A DNA stretch of 64,000 nucleotides, taken from positions 930,001 through 994,000 of the forward strand of contig JBLHVN010000001.1 in NCBI GenBank assembly GCA_047630275.1, given 5' to 3'. The number at the start of each line of letters is the position of its first letter. The first letter of the stretch is position 1. Source of the DNA: GCA-2720865 sp047630275 (GTDB lineage: Bacteria; Bdellovibrionota; Bacteriovoracia; Bacteriovoracales; Bacteriovoracaceae). Positions 36,435-44,950 of the stretch are shown here, in pieces. The notes under the pieces were generated by a model that was not told where the DNA came from, ran no database searches, and was given only the letters and a program-made list of their open reading frames with translations. The position numbers and the translations under genes are program-made.

Positions 36435-37216
36435 AGGATTCAAATGGTTTTTCCATTCTTGAAGTAATCATGTCTATTGGCTTTTTAGCCGCACTAATTC
36501 TTGTTTGCACAAATATTTTCAATAAACAACAAACTGAAATGATCAATGCTATTCAAGAAATAGAGATCACTTCAACTGTTAATGAAATTCGAATGGCCTT
36601 AAAGGGAAGGGAAGCTTGTACGGCCTCTTTTGAAAATAAGAAGGTCGGTAGTAGAGATATCAAGGTTATTAAGAAAGTTATTCAATACCCAGAGACAAAT
36701 GAAATTGAAGAAGTAGAAGCCTTTCCCCTTTATCAATATGGAAGAATTAGCTTTGGAGATTATCAATTAAAGATTTCAAGCTATACCTTAGAGGGATTTT
36801 CTAAGGGAGCTAGTGCTAGCAAAGAGACGGAGTTAAACCTAGTCATTGAATTTAATAAGAACTTGCCTGGTGATGAAGAGAAAAGCCTGACCCAAAGAAA
36901 GATTAAGCTCTACGCAGCAATGGATAATTTAGGGCGAATCGAATCTTGCTCTTTAACTAAAGAAGCTCAAAGCGATGAAAAGTTCATGGTTGAATCTGAT
37001 GAATTGATTCGTCTGAAGGGAAGAATTGGAATTGGGTCTAAAAATATTCCTAGCCGCCTAAGTTTAGAAAAAGGAATACAATTTCTTGCTTCAGATAGCT
37101 CTGTTTGCGAAGAAGGCAGTGATGGTATTATTTTCTTTCATAAGGGCTATCAATCTTTAGTCATCTGTTATGAGAAAGAAGCTTATAAAATCTCAAACGT
37201 GGGGTTAAGGCTTTGA
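36431..37216 (+). CDS. Prepilin-like protein 2
   Basis: A 261-residue paralog with the cleanest prepilin start of the three: MKDSNG, then FSILEVIMSIGFLAALILV, with Glu at +5 after the cleavage Gly. A large domain follows with ACTASF near residue 56. The end (FFHKGYQSLVICYEKEAY) lacks the Cys pair of its neighbours. The start is TTG, overlapping the upstream stop by 4 bases (TTGA), with CGGAG 9-13 bases upstream. Likely a minor pseudopilin with PilV/PilW-type size. Confidence 0.8.
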   Translation: MKDSNGFSILEVIMSIGFLAALILVCTNIFNKQQTEMINAIQEIEITSTVNEIRMALKGREACTASFENKKVGSRDIKVIKKVIQYPETNEIEEVEAFPLYQYGRISFGDYQLKISSYTLEGFSKGASASKETELNLVIEFNKNLPGDEEKSLTQRKIKLYAAMDNLGRIESCSLTKEAQSDEKFMVESDELIRLKGRIGIGSKNIPSRLSLEKGIQFLASDSSVCEEGSDGIIFFHKGYQSLVICYEKEAYKISNVGLRL

Positions 37217-38205
37217 AAAGAAATGCCGGATTTTCACTCGTTCAATTGATGATAGTAGCAGGTATGCTCTCAGGTATTTTCGTGGTTAGTTTGAAGATTA
37301 TGAAGAATCAAAATCAAATGGGGAAAAGCTCTAGTGAAGAGTTTGAAATCATCTATCTTTTTGATGATATAAGAAATCAGCTTGCCGATAGAAAAGTGTG
37401 CTTTAAAACCCTGAAAAATATAAACCTTGAGGTACCGACAGAGCTTGAAGGTATTGCTTCATTAAAAGATGATCAAGCCTATAGCGTTCAAACCTTTAGC
37501 GCATCAGGGGCTTATTATGGACAGAATAATATTAAGATAGAATCAATTCGTTATGAAGTTGGGGATCAGGAGTCAAGTATAGATGACGGAGAAGCTTTTC
37601 TTGTTATCAATTTTAACAAGTCTAAAAGTGCCCTTGGAAATACTGTTGTTTCTAAGAAGCTTAAAGTTCATTTAGAGTTTGATAAGACAAAGAAGCTGCA
37701 ATCTTGCTTTGCCCTTGGGGGCGTTAATATCCGCTTTCAGAATGAAGATAAAAAAGAAGAGAAATGGAAAAATATCTCTGGCTCTCAAAACATCTATACT
37801 GATGTAGATCAAGTAAGGATCAATACTAAAAAAGGCTCACAAAATACAAGCCTTGTTCTCAAAGGAAGACTCCTCTTAGGTCATGACGAAGAAAAATGTA
37901 CTCAAGAAAAACTCGGGACTCTGAGGTTAGAGAACCTACAGTTAGAGTTTTGTAATAAAGCTAAAGACTGGCGCCCCATTTGGTGGCCTTTAAAGCAAGT
38001 TGTAAAGAAAGAATATACTTTAGAGACAAAGAAGCGCGATCAAGTCATTAAGACCACAAGCTCTTTTCAGTTCTGTAGCTTAATTAAGACCGAGTTATAC
38101 GGAGCAAGATGCAATGTTAAAAGATTAGATGGTAACCTCTGGGAGCTTAGTTTGCTCTATGATCGAGGGCCAAATTCTAAGTGCGTGATTAAATGCTATA
38201 AGTAG
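37213..38205 (+). CDS. Prepilin-like protein 3
   Basis: The 330 residues begin MKRNAG then FSLVQLMIVAGMLSGIFVV: a prepilin helix with Gln at +5. Its helix end (LKIMKNQNQ) and C-terminus (SKCVIKCYK, CSLIK, RCNVK) align with those of prepilin-like protein 1, so the two are duplicates flanking the more divergent middle gene. Start is TTG at 37213, again inside the upstream stop (TTGA). An oxidoreductase gene follows after 8 bases. Confidence 0.78.
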   Translation: MKRNAGFSLVQLMIVAGMLSGIFVVSLKIMKNQNQMGKSSSEEFEIIYLFDDIRNQLADRKVCFKTLKNINLEVPTELEGIASLKDDQAYSVQTFSASGAYYGQNNIKIESIRYEVGDQESSIDDGEAFLVINFNKSKSALGNTVVSKKLKVHLEFDKTKKLQSCFALGGVNIRFQNEDKKEEKWKNISGSQNIYTDVDQVRINTKKGSQNTSLVLKGRLLLGHDEEKCTQEKLGTLRLENLQLEFCNKAKDWRPIWWPLKQVVKKEYTLETKKRDQVIKTTSSFQFCSLIKTELYGARCNVKRLDGNLWELSLLYDRGPNSKCVIKCYK

Positions 38206-38213
38206 AGGCTTGC

Positions 38214-39209
38214 ATGTCAGATAATAATTTAGAAATGTTAATCATTGGGGCTGGACCTGCTGGGATCTCAATGGGCGTCGAGGCCATATCCTCTGGAATT
38301 GATGCTAGTAAGGTCGTCATCATAGAAAAGGCTCCTGAACATAGTTATATGATTAGAAAGTTCTACCCTGAGCAAAAACTAGTAACGGCCAACTATAAAG
38401 GCAAGGCCGCTGTTTGCAGTGGGGTTATGTGCATCCCTGATTATTCAAAGTCTGAGACCTTAACCTATCTAGATCAGGCCATAGAAAAAAACCAACTTCA
38501 AGTGCGCTATGAAGAAACGGCATGGAAGCTAGAGAAGCTTGAAGATGGTGATTTCAAAGTTTTTACAGACAAATCAGAGTTTAGAACTAAAACCTGTATT
38601 ATAGCCATTGGAATGATGGGTAAGCCTAATAAGCCTGATTATCAGATCCCTTCTTCTATAAGAGATAAAGTTCATTTTGATATAACCAGTAAGAAAATAG
38701 AAAACTCAAAGGTCCTTGTTATTGGTGGCGGGGACTCAGCTTCAGAATATGTCCAGTATCTATCTCAAGAGGGTAATCAAGTAGACCTCTCTTACAGAAA
38801 AGACAGCTTTTCAAGAATGAATGAGATCAACCAAGCCTCTTTATTTGCCTTAGAGACAAGAGGAGCCACTAAGCTGTTTCTCAATACAAATGCCATTGGC
38901 CTTGAAGAAAAAAATGGCCAAGTTCAAGTAAACTTTGCTGAACAGGAATGCGCTTTGCGCATCTATGATAATGTTGTTTACGCTTTAGGGGGAACAAGTC
39001 CCACTAACTTTTTAAAGCTTCTAAAAATCGAATTCTCAGGAACGGATGAGCCTATAGTAAAAGAAGGGTTTGAAACTTCTGTTCCCGGGCTTTTCCTTAT
39101 AGGTGATTTAAGTGCAGGCAAGAGAGGAGGCTCTATTATAAGCGCTTTTAATTCCTCTCATGAAGCTATGAAGAAAATCTGTAACGATTATCTAACTTGT
39201 AAGATCTAA
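38214..39209 (+). CDS. FAD/NAD(P)-dependent oxidoreductase, YpdA/thioredoxin-reductase-like
   Basis: The 331-residue flavoprotein has an FAD site GAGPAG (about 12-17), an NAD(P) site GGGDSASE (about 170-177) and the closing GLFLIGDLSAGKRGG that binds the flavin. There is no CxxC redox pair, so it is not thioredoxin reductase itself. YpdA-type disulfide reductases and related ferredoxin reductases share this build. Substrate unknown. It is 8 bases after the prepilin genes, but a functional tie is not evident. Confidence 0.85.
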   Translation: MSDNNLEMLIIGAGPAGISMGVEAISSGIDASKVVIIEKAPEHSYMIRKFYPEQKLVTANYKGKAAVCSGVMCIPDYSKSETLTYLDQAIEKNQLQVRYEETAWKLEKLEDGDFKVFTDKSEFRTKTCIIAIGMMGKPNKPDYQIPSSIRDKVHFDITSKKIENSKVLVIGGGDSASEYVQYLSQEGNQVDLSYRKDSFSRMNEINQASLFALETRGATKLFLNTNAIGLEEKNGQVQVNFAEQECALRIYDNVVYALGGTSPTNFLKLLKIEFSGTDEPIVKEGFETSVPGLFLIGDLSAGKRGGSIISAFNSSHEAMKKICNDYLTCKI

Positions 39210-39604
39210 AGCAATTGGCTCTTGATAAAAAGATAGATCAGTATGAAAGAAGAGGCGACTAAGTTTAAAAAAGTCCCTGCAGTACCATAGAACCTTCCCT
39301 TTGATGGGCCACCAGATTTCTTTAATCCTAGAAAATGCAGAAGACGGCAAACTAAAAGGGATAGGCCTAAAATATGAATCCCCCAAAAAGATCCAAGCTG
39401 GATTTCCACAAATGAAATAAGAAGAAAGGCTAAAGGGACGTACTCGTTGAAATTCCCATGGGTTCGAATTGTTTGCTCTAGATCACCTTCTACAGAACCT
39501 AAGCCTTTTTTAAACTTCCATCTATTATCGATAACCCGCTTGGCGAGAAAGAGGTAGAAGAGCGCTGAGAGCGCTGCGTAAAAAGGCGTGATTACTAATG
39601 TCAT
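39206..39604 (-). CDS. MAPEG-family membrane protein
   Basis: A 132-residue integral membrane protein with four helices and the MAPEG core RTHGNFNEYVPLAFLLI (residues about 47-63), matching the Arg-x-His-x-Asn-x-Glu-x-x-Pro motif that binds glutathione in eukaryotic relatives. Bacterial members may have glutathione transferase or peroxidase activity; not shown here. ACGGAGGA precedes the ATG. Its stop overlaps the convergent oxidoreductase stop by 4 bases. Confidence 0.88.
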   Translation of the reverse strand: MTLVITPFYAALSALFYLFLAKRVIDNRWKFKKGLGSVEGDLEQTIRTHGNFNEYVPLAFLLISFVEIQLGSFWGIHILGLSLLVCRLLHFLGLKKSGGPSKGRFYGTAGTFLNLVASSFILIYLFIKSQLL

Positions 39605-39707
39605 AGTTCCTCCGTTATGGGGTGGTTTGTCATTTTTTCTCTAAAAATTTGAGTATGTTCACCCCTTTGTTTTAGACTATAGGTGTAAAGAAACAAAGGA
39701 AAATATC

Positions 39708-40724
39708 ATGGGCATCGGAAGCCGAATTGCTGGAGTGGGATCATTTGTTCCACCAAAAGTTTATGAGAATAAAGACCTAGAAGAAATGCTCGATACGAGT
39801 CATGAATGGATTATTCAAAGAACCGGAATTGAGCGGCGCCATTGGGTTGATCCTAAAACCTCTACTTCAGATTTAGCTCTAGAAGCTTCATTGAAGGCCA
39901 TAAAAGATGCGGGGCTTGAGAAGTCTGATATTGATATGATCATACTCGCTACACTAAGTCCTGATCATGACTTTCCTGGAACGGGTTGTTTTTTACAAGC
40001 TAAGCTAGACCTTCCTGCAATTACAGTCTTAGATATTCGTCAGCAATGCACTGGTTTTATTTATGGAATCTCTATTGCGGATAAATTTGTCAAATCAGGC
40101 AGTCATAAAAATATATTAGTCGTAGGAGCTGAGGTTCATTCTAAGGGACTCGATAAAACCCCTAGGGGACGTGGAGTCTCTGTCCTATTTGGAGACGGAG
40201 CTGGAGCGGTCATAGTCTCTCAAACTGAGGTGAACGATCCGAAAGTTGACTCCCATATTATGACCACTCATCTCCATGCTGATGGCTCTCACGCTAAAGA
40301 ACTTTGGCTGCCAGCTCCTGGTATGGCCTTTGAAGGAAGTGAAAGGTTCTCTCAAGAGATTATAGACGAAGGACTTCACTATCCTCAGATGAATGGAAAG
40401 GTTGTCTTTGTTCATGCAGTTAAGAGAATGGCGGAATGCTTAACAGCTGCCTGTAAAGAAATGGGCGTATCTTTTGATGAGGTGGATTGCTTCTTATTTC
40501 ACCAAGCAAACCTAAGGATCAACTCTAAAGTCGCTGAAGTCTTAGGGCTTGATGAAAGTAAAGTCTTTAACACTATTCAAGATTATGGAAATACAACGGC
40601 CGCCACTATCCCACTTGGAATGGATAAGGCCATCGAAGCGGGTAAGCTTAAAAAAGGTGACCTGGTGGCCTCAGCAGCCTTTGGTTCCGGTTTTACTTGG
40701 GCCTCGGCTCTTTGGAGGTACTAG
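39708..40724 (+). CDS. 3-oxoacyl-ACP synthase III (FabH)-like thiolase-fold enzyme
   Basis: The 338 residues carry the FabH/KAS III triad: Cys114 in QQCTGF, His in FLFHQANLRI (about 264) and Asn in YGNTTAATIP (about 297). It condenses an acyl-CoA with malonyl-ACP at the start of fatty-acid synthesis or in a specialised lipid route. No other fab gene is near, and substrate preference is open, so I leave the gene symbol blank. Its stop overlaps the GTG start of the next gene. Confidence 0.88.
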   Translation: MGIGSRIAGVGSFVPPKVYENKDLEEMLDTSHEWIIQRTGIERRHWVDPKTSTSDLALEASLKAIKDAGLEKSDIDMIILATLSPDHDFPGTGCFLQAKLDLPAITVLDIRQQCTGFIYGISIADKFVKSGSHKNILVVGAEVHSKGLDKTPRGRGVSVLFGDGAGAVIVSQTEVNDPKVDSHIMTTHLHADGSHAKELWLPAPGMAFEGSERFSQEIIDEGLHYPQMNGKVVFVHAVKRMAECLTAACKEMGVSFDEVDCFLFHQANLRINSKVAEVLGLDESKVFNTIQDYGNTTAATIPLGMDKAIEAGKLKKGDLVASAAFGSGFTWASALWRY

Positions 40725-41434
40725 TGAAGCTCCTCCTAGCCCTTTTCCTTTTATTTTCTGTTAACGGCTTTGCTAGCTTTGAAGATTGTGAAAATGGACT
40801 GGGAAAGTATGGAAACCTAGGGGAGATGAGGTATCAAGTAGGGAAGTACAATAGAAGTGGAGTTTGCTTTATAAGCCTTGGTCCCTCAAACCGCTATCCC
40901 CTTTATAGATCCTACACATTTGACTCTGAAGGGGAACTAATGATCTTTAATTCCCTTGGAGCTGGTCGGCCTTCAACTGATACCGGGGCGAGAAATTACC
41001 TCTTCCCCATTAAGACGCAAAAACTTTCTTTTGAGCTTGACGAGAAAAATGAATATATTCGAATAAAAAATACTGACGGTAGAACCTGGGTCTTTGATGC
41101 GCGCTCTTCTAAGATCGAAAGTGTTACGGATATGGAAGTTCTTGAAGACCCTGATGTTAATAGAAGCAATCAAGGTGGAGTTGAACTTTCAATTCTTACA
41201 AAAGGAACTTTGATAGATGAGGGCTTTCGTTTAGGAGGTCTTCCTAATACGGTTTTAAAAAGAAGCTCTGCCATTAAAGACTCTTATGGAAATGAATGCC
41301 TAATTAAAAACAATAAACTATTCAAGCTTGATATTGACGATAGCGGAAGTATTGATGGAGCCTACTTTATTCACAATAGTGAAGCTAAGTGGAAGAAGTT
41401 CTTGAAAAGGTATTGCAAAGAAATTGAACTATAA
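40724..41434 (+). CDS. Secreted protein of unknown function
   Basis: I take GTG at 40724, with GGAGG at 40714-40718, as start; this exposes a signal peptide (residues 1-17, NGFA). The longer frame from 40697 would bury it. The mature part (219 residues) has several acidic beta-type segments and three to four Cys residues, and a DIDDSGSIDGAYF stretch that resembles an EF-hand-like or dockerin-type calcium loop. No other motif is seen. Stop and start codons overlap on both sides (FabH-like upstream, YheT-like downstream). Confidence 0.7.
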   Translation: MKLLLALFLLFSVNGFASFEDCENGLGKYGNLGEMRYQVGKYNRSGVCFISLGPSNRYPLYRSYTFDSEGELMIFNSLGAGRPSTDTGARNYLFPIKTQKLSFELDEKNEYIRIKNTDGRTWVFDARSSKIESVTDMEVLEDPDVNRSNQGGVELSILTKGTLIDEGFRLGGLPNTVLKRSSAIKDSYGNECLIKNNKLFKLDIDDSGSIDGAYFIHNSEAKWKKFLKRYCKEIEL

Positions 41435-42371
41435 AGCCGGCTTACCCTTTAAAAATGGTCACTTCAACACCCTCTATACGGCCCTCGGCAGACGGGTTCT
41501 TCAATTAGATTATAAACGCGAGAGGATTGATTTAAAAGATGGTGACTTTCTTGACCTCGATTGGATGAGCACTGGTAAGTCAAAGCTCGTCATCCTCTCC
41601 CATGGTCTAGAGGGAAGTTCCCGTGGGACTTATATCCAAGGCATGATGAAACACTTTCTCGATAAGGGCTATGATGGACTGGCCTGGAATTGCCGCGGTT
41701 GTAGTGGGGATTTAAATAGAAAGGCATTTTATTATAATAGTGGGGTCTCTCATGACCTCTCAGAAGTAATCGATCATTGCATTGAAAATAAAAACTACAA
41801 TGAGATCTATCTAATAGGTTTCTCTATGGGTGGTAATATCACTCTTAAATACTTAGGGGAGAAGGGCACAGGTATCTCTTCAAAAATAAAAGGAGCTGTA
41901 GCTTTTTCAACTCCGGTAGACCTTAGAGGCTGCTCACTAAAATTAGATATAGGCTTTAATAAAGTTTATACAAAGAACTTTCTTAAGACTCTGAAGATCA
42001 AAGTTCAGTTAAAAGAAGAGATGATACGAGAAGTAGGCTTTGAGCCTGATGATATCTATAAGTGTAAGAATCTCAATCAGTTTGATAATATCTTCACTGG
42101 TCCTCTTCATGGCTATAAAGACGCTGAGGATTACTATACTAGGGCGAGTTCAAAACAATTTATCAGTAAGATTGAAATTCCCACACTCTTAGTGAACGCT
42201 AGTGATGATCCTTTTTTAACAGAGAGTTGTTTTCCTCACGAAATACAAAAAAAGAATTTTACTTTTGAAAGAACAAGGTTTGGTGGTCATGTTGGTTTTG
42301 GTCACTTTAGGCCCTACTCACCAATTTGGTCTGAACAGAGGGCCTATCAGTTTCTAAATGGACTTAGCTGA
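41424..42371 (+). CDS. Alpha/beta hydrolase, YheT family
   Basis: The 315-residue hydrolase matches the YheT/ABHD1 group: LSHGLEGSSRGTYIQG, NCRGCSGDLNR, the nucleophile Ser in GFSMGGN, the Asp in NASDDPFL and the His in GGHVGF. These enzymes hydrolyse esters or lipids. TTG at 41424, which overlaps the previous gene by 11 bases, is the only start that keeps the N-terminal family block. The 3' end overlaps the convergent gene by 18 bases. Confidence 0.9.
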   Translation: MNYKAGLPFKNGHFNTLYTALGRRVLQLDYKRERIDLKDGDFLDLDWMSTGKSKLVILSHGLEGSSRGTYIQGMMKHFLDKGYDGLAWNCRGCSGDLNRKAFYYNSGVSHDLSEVIDHCIENKNYNEIYLIGFSMGGNITLKYLGEKGTGISSKIKGAVAFSTPVDLRGCSLKLDIGFNKVYTKNFLKTLKIKVQLKEEMIREVGFEPDDIYKCKNLNQFDNIFTGPLHGYKDAEDYYTRASSKQFISKIEIPTLLVNASDDPFLTESCFPHEIQKKNFTFERTRFGGHVGFGHFRPYSPIWSEQRAYQFLNGLS

Positions 42372-42965
42372 GTAATCAAAAAGCGCCTGACGGTACTTTA
42401 AGATAGTCTCCGGAGAGAGTTCATCAATAAGATCAGCATTCTGTGGAATCGCCTCGTAAAGAAGTTGCTCCATTGAGAACTGAATCGTTTGCATCCCTAC
42501 GTATAGGCTTTCAAAGAATGTAACATCCTTATTATTCCAGTAAGAAACAAGCTCACTTACATCAGGATGATTATCACAACTAGAACACCCCTTACAAAAT
42601 CCATTCTTCTCTACGAAGTTAATATGATTTTGAGACTGGATGCTAATAACTTTTTCTCTCTCATTAATATCTTCAGCAAAGGTTTCAATGAGGGGAATCT
42701 TCATCTTTGGGTTACTTTTTATCGTTGAAAAAATTTGCTCATAAAAAGTGACGTAGAGTGAAGAGAAGATACTATCTTCTAATAAACACAGAAGGTAATC
42801 CTCTTCATCTGTAGCATTTTCGCCAATTGTCTCTAGTGAACTGAGCGCCAGAGTTAAAGGAAAGTTTGGTGAACTTTCGCTAGCGGCGAAGAAGTTTAAA
42901 AGCTTTGCAGGGGACTTGGTTTTCTCGGTTTTCTTTTCACCGAGGATTCTATCAACTAATCCCAT
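42354..42965 (-). CDS. Unknown protein with a CxxCxxC motif
   Basis: Not recognised. The 203 residues are mostly helical and acidic. A central GFCKGCSSCDNHPDV (about residues 122-136) has three Cys at two-residue spacing plus a His four residues later, which could bind a metal or an iron-sulfur cluster. No signal peptide or membrane helix. It stands alone, with AGGT upstream of the ATG. Confidence 0.65.
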   Translation of the reverse strand: MGLVDRILGEKKTEKTKSPAKLLNFFAASESSPNFPLTLALSSLETIGENATDEEDYLLCLLEDSIFSSLYVTFYEQIFSTIKSNPKMKIPLIETFAEDINEREKVISIQSQNHINFVEKNGFCKGCSSCDNHPDVSELVSYWNNKDVTFFESLYVGMQTIQFSMEQLLYEAIPQNADLIDELSPETILKYRQALFDYSAKSI

Positions 42966-43042
42966 AATGACCTCGTAAAGAGTTTTACTTAGTCTATAGT
43001 ACCTGAATTTAAGGGCATCTTTAGCCGGGTAAGAAATACCCC

Positions 43043-44083
43043 TTAAGGTGATGGATTGGGGTGTTTGACGTGTACGGCTTCAATTTCAGAAAGGATCTCT
43101 TCTGAGAGGCTAAGCTCTATACTTGAGATATTCTCTTTTAATTGATCCATCTTAGTAGCTCCTATTATATTTGAAGTCACAAAGGGCCTATCATTTACGA
43201 AGGCGAGGGACATTTGGGCAAGAGAGATTCCGTGCTTTTGAGCAATATCTGCGTACATCTGAGTCGCCGAAAGGGCTTGCTCGTTACTATAGCGAGAAAA
43301 ATAATCCCAGATAGTTAAGCGGCAACCTTCAGGCTTTTTACCACCTAGGTACTTTCCAGATAGGGCCCCAAAGGCCATAGGTGAATAGGCTAAAAGTCCG
43401 CATTCTTCTCTATGAGAAACTTCCGCCAAACCGATTTCATAAGAGCGGTTGAGAAGATTATAAGGGTTTTGAATAGAGGCCATTCTAGGTAGATCTCTTT
43501 CACCGCTAAGGCGTAGGAACTCCATAGCCCCCCATGGAGTCTCATTTGAGAGTCCAAATTCTCTTACCTTTCCTGCTTTCTTTATTTCTTCAAGAACCTC
43601 TAGGACTTCTTGAATGGGAGTAAAAGGAGCTTCATCTTTTTGAACGATATATCCTAATTGCCCAAAGTAATTTGTCTTTCTCTCAGGCCAATGTAGTTGA
43701 TAGAGGTCTACATAGTCAGTGCCTAGTCTTAAAAGGCTGGCGTCGATGGCCTTAGTTAAATGATCTTTATTAAACTTATTGTCTCCACCTCTGACATAGT
43801 TTTCCCAAAAAGGACCTATGATCTTAGTGGCCAAGACAATCTTATCTCTGTTGCTCTTAAGCTTATCCCATTTACCAATGTATTGTTCTGTAAGGGAGTA
43901 AGTGTCTTTACTAGGGGGAACTGGGTACATTTCAGCGGTGTCGATGAAATTAACTTCATGATCTAGGGCGTAGTCTAATTGCTCGTGAGCTTCTGAAATT
44001 GTATTTTGCTCTCCCCAGGTCATAGTACCAAGACAGATAGCTGAGACATTAATATCAGATTTACCTAATTTACGAAATTTCAT
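43043..44083 (-). CDS. Aldo/keto reductase, Tas-type
   Basis: The 346-residue NADPH-dependent reductase has the aldo/keto tetrad: Asp in NFIDTAEMYP (Asp48 or so) with the Tyr four residues on, Lys in ATKII, and His in YQLHWPER. The C-terminal NIIGATKMDQLKENI binds the cofactor phosphate. Tas/YajO-like proteins have an insertion after strand 1 as here (MYPVPPSKDTYSLTE). It reduces aldehydes or ketones; the natural substrate is unknown. Confidence 0.93.
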   Translation of the reverse strand: MKFRKLGKSDINVSAICLGTMTWGEQNTISEAHEQLDYALDHEVNFIDTAEMYPVPPSKDTYSLTEQYIGKWDKLKSNRDKIVLATKIIGPFWENYVRGGDNKFNKDHLTKAIDASLLRLGTDYVDLYQLHWPERKTNYFGQLGYIVQKDEAPFTPIQEVLEVLEEIKKAGKVREFGLSNETPWGAMEFLRLSGERDLPRMASIQNPYNLLNRSYEIGLAEVSHREECGLLAYSPMAFGALSGKYLGGKKPEGCRLTIWDYFSRYSNEQALSATQMYADIAQKHGISLAQMSLAFVNDRPFVTSNIIGATKMDQLKENISSIELSLSEEILSEIEAVHVKHPNPSP

Positions 44084-44098
44084 GATGGATACCTTGAA

Positions 44099-44809
44099 TT
44101 ATTTTTGTCTTAAGAAGTTTTCGATTTCTTTTTCAGTATTCTTTTTAATGCTATTTGCGATAAAGAAAATAATCCCCATCACCATAAACATCATAGGAAA
44201 GGTAATGACCGGAAAACTAAGGGCCGTCATCTTTCCGAGAGACTCATTAAACTCTACTGTTCCAGGCTGACCAACTAATGTCATGACGGCCAAGACATAG
44301 TTGAGAACTGCTGAGAGAAAAAAGGTACCACCTAAAAGAAAGCTACTTGTTCTTAAGTTCTTTTCAAAAAGGTGAGCATGACCATGCTTATCAAATTCAG
44401 CATTGATTTCTTCTAAATTTAGGATTTGATTCAAGAAAGACTTAACTAAAGGAACTTTTGTGTAATTACTTATGATAACCGCAAGGCCCATAAGAAAAGG
44501 AATGGCGGTTTCTTTGGCGATCATCCATTCACGGTTTAATTTGAAAAGACCTATTCCTCCAGTCATTAAAACTGAGAATAAACCAAGACCAGAGAAGAAG
44601 TTAAACTTCTTACTCTTGATAAAGTCCCACACCCCATAAGAAATAGGAAAAAGCATGGCGATGATCAGCCCGTAAACTTGCCCTAGTTTTTCTGGACCTG
44701 AAAACTTCATAAGGATAAGCGAAGGGATAATGACGTTAAGCCCAATATTTAAGAGAAAGGGCTCTTTTGGCTTAGTATCTTCAGTTTTTAGGTCAGTATC
44801 TTGGCTCAT
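44099..44809 (-). CDS. VC0807-family multi-pass membrane protein
   Basis: The 236 residues contain five or six hydrophobic helices after a short charged N-terminus. FLLNIGLNVIIPSLIL near the start and LLGGTFFLSAVLNYVLA, with KNLRTSSF before it, recall the VC0807 family, an intracellular-septation-A-like group of unknown role. I rate the family call moderate. It is 15 bases upstream of the aldo/keto reductase gene on the same strand, so they may be cotranscribed. Confidence 0.7.
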   Translation of the reverse strand: MSQDTDLKTEDTKPKEPFLLNIGLNVIIPSLILMKFSGPEKLGQVYGLIIAMLFPISYGVWDFIKSKKFNFFSGLGLFSVLMTGGIGLFKLNREWMIAKETAIPFLMGLAVIISNYTKVPLVKSFLNQILNLEEINAEFDKHGHAHLFEKNLRTSSFLLGGTFFLSAVLNYVLAVMTLVGQPGTVEFNESLGKMTALSFPVITFPMMFMVMGIIFFIANSIKKNTEKEIENFLRQK

Positions 44810-44950
44810 GACATCAAAGGAAAGAGGTTTAGTTTTGTATTAAATGCTTACTTCACTAGCAATACCTCTATGGAGGATTGTTTCCTACGCGGCAGCCAGT
44901 AAACTATAAAATAGAATAAAGATTTATTACTACAATTCAAGGATGACTGC

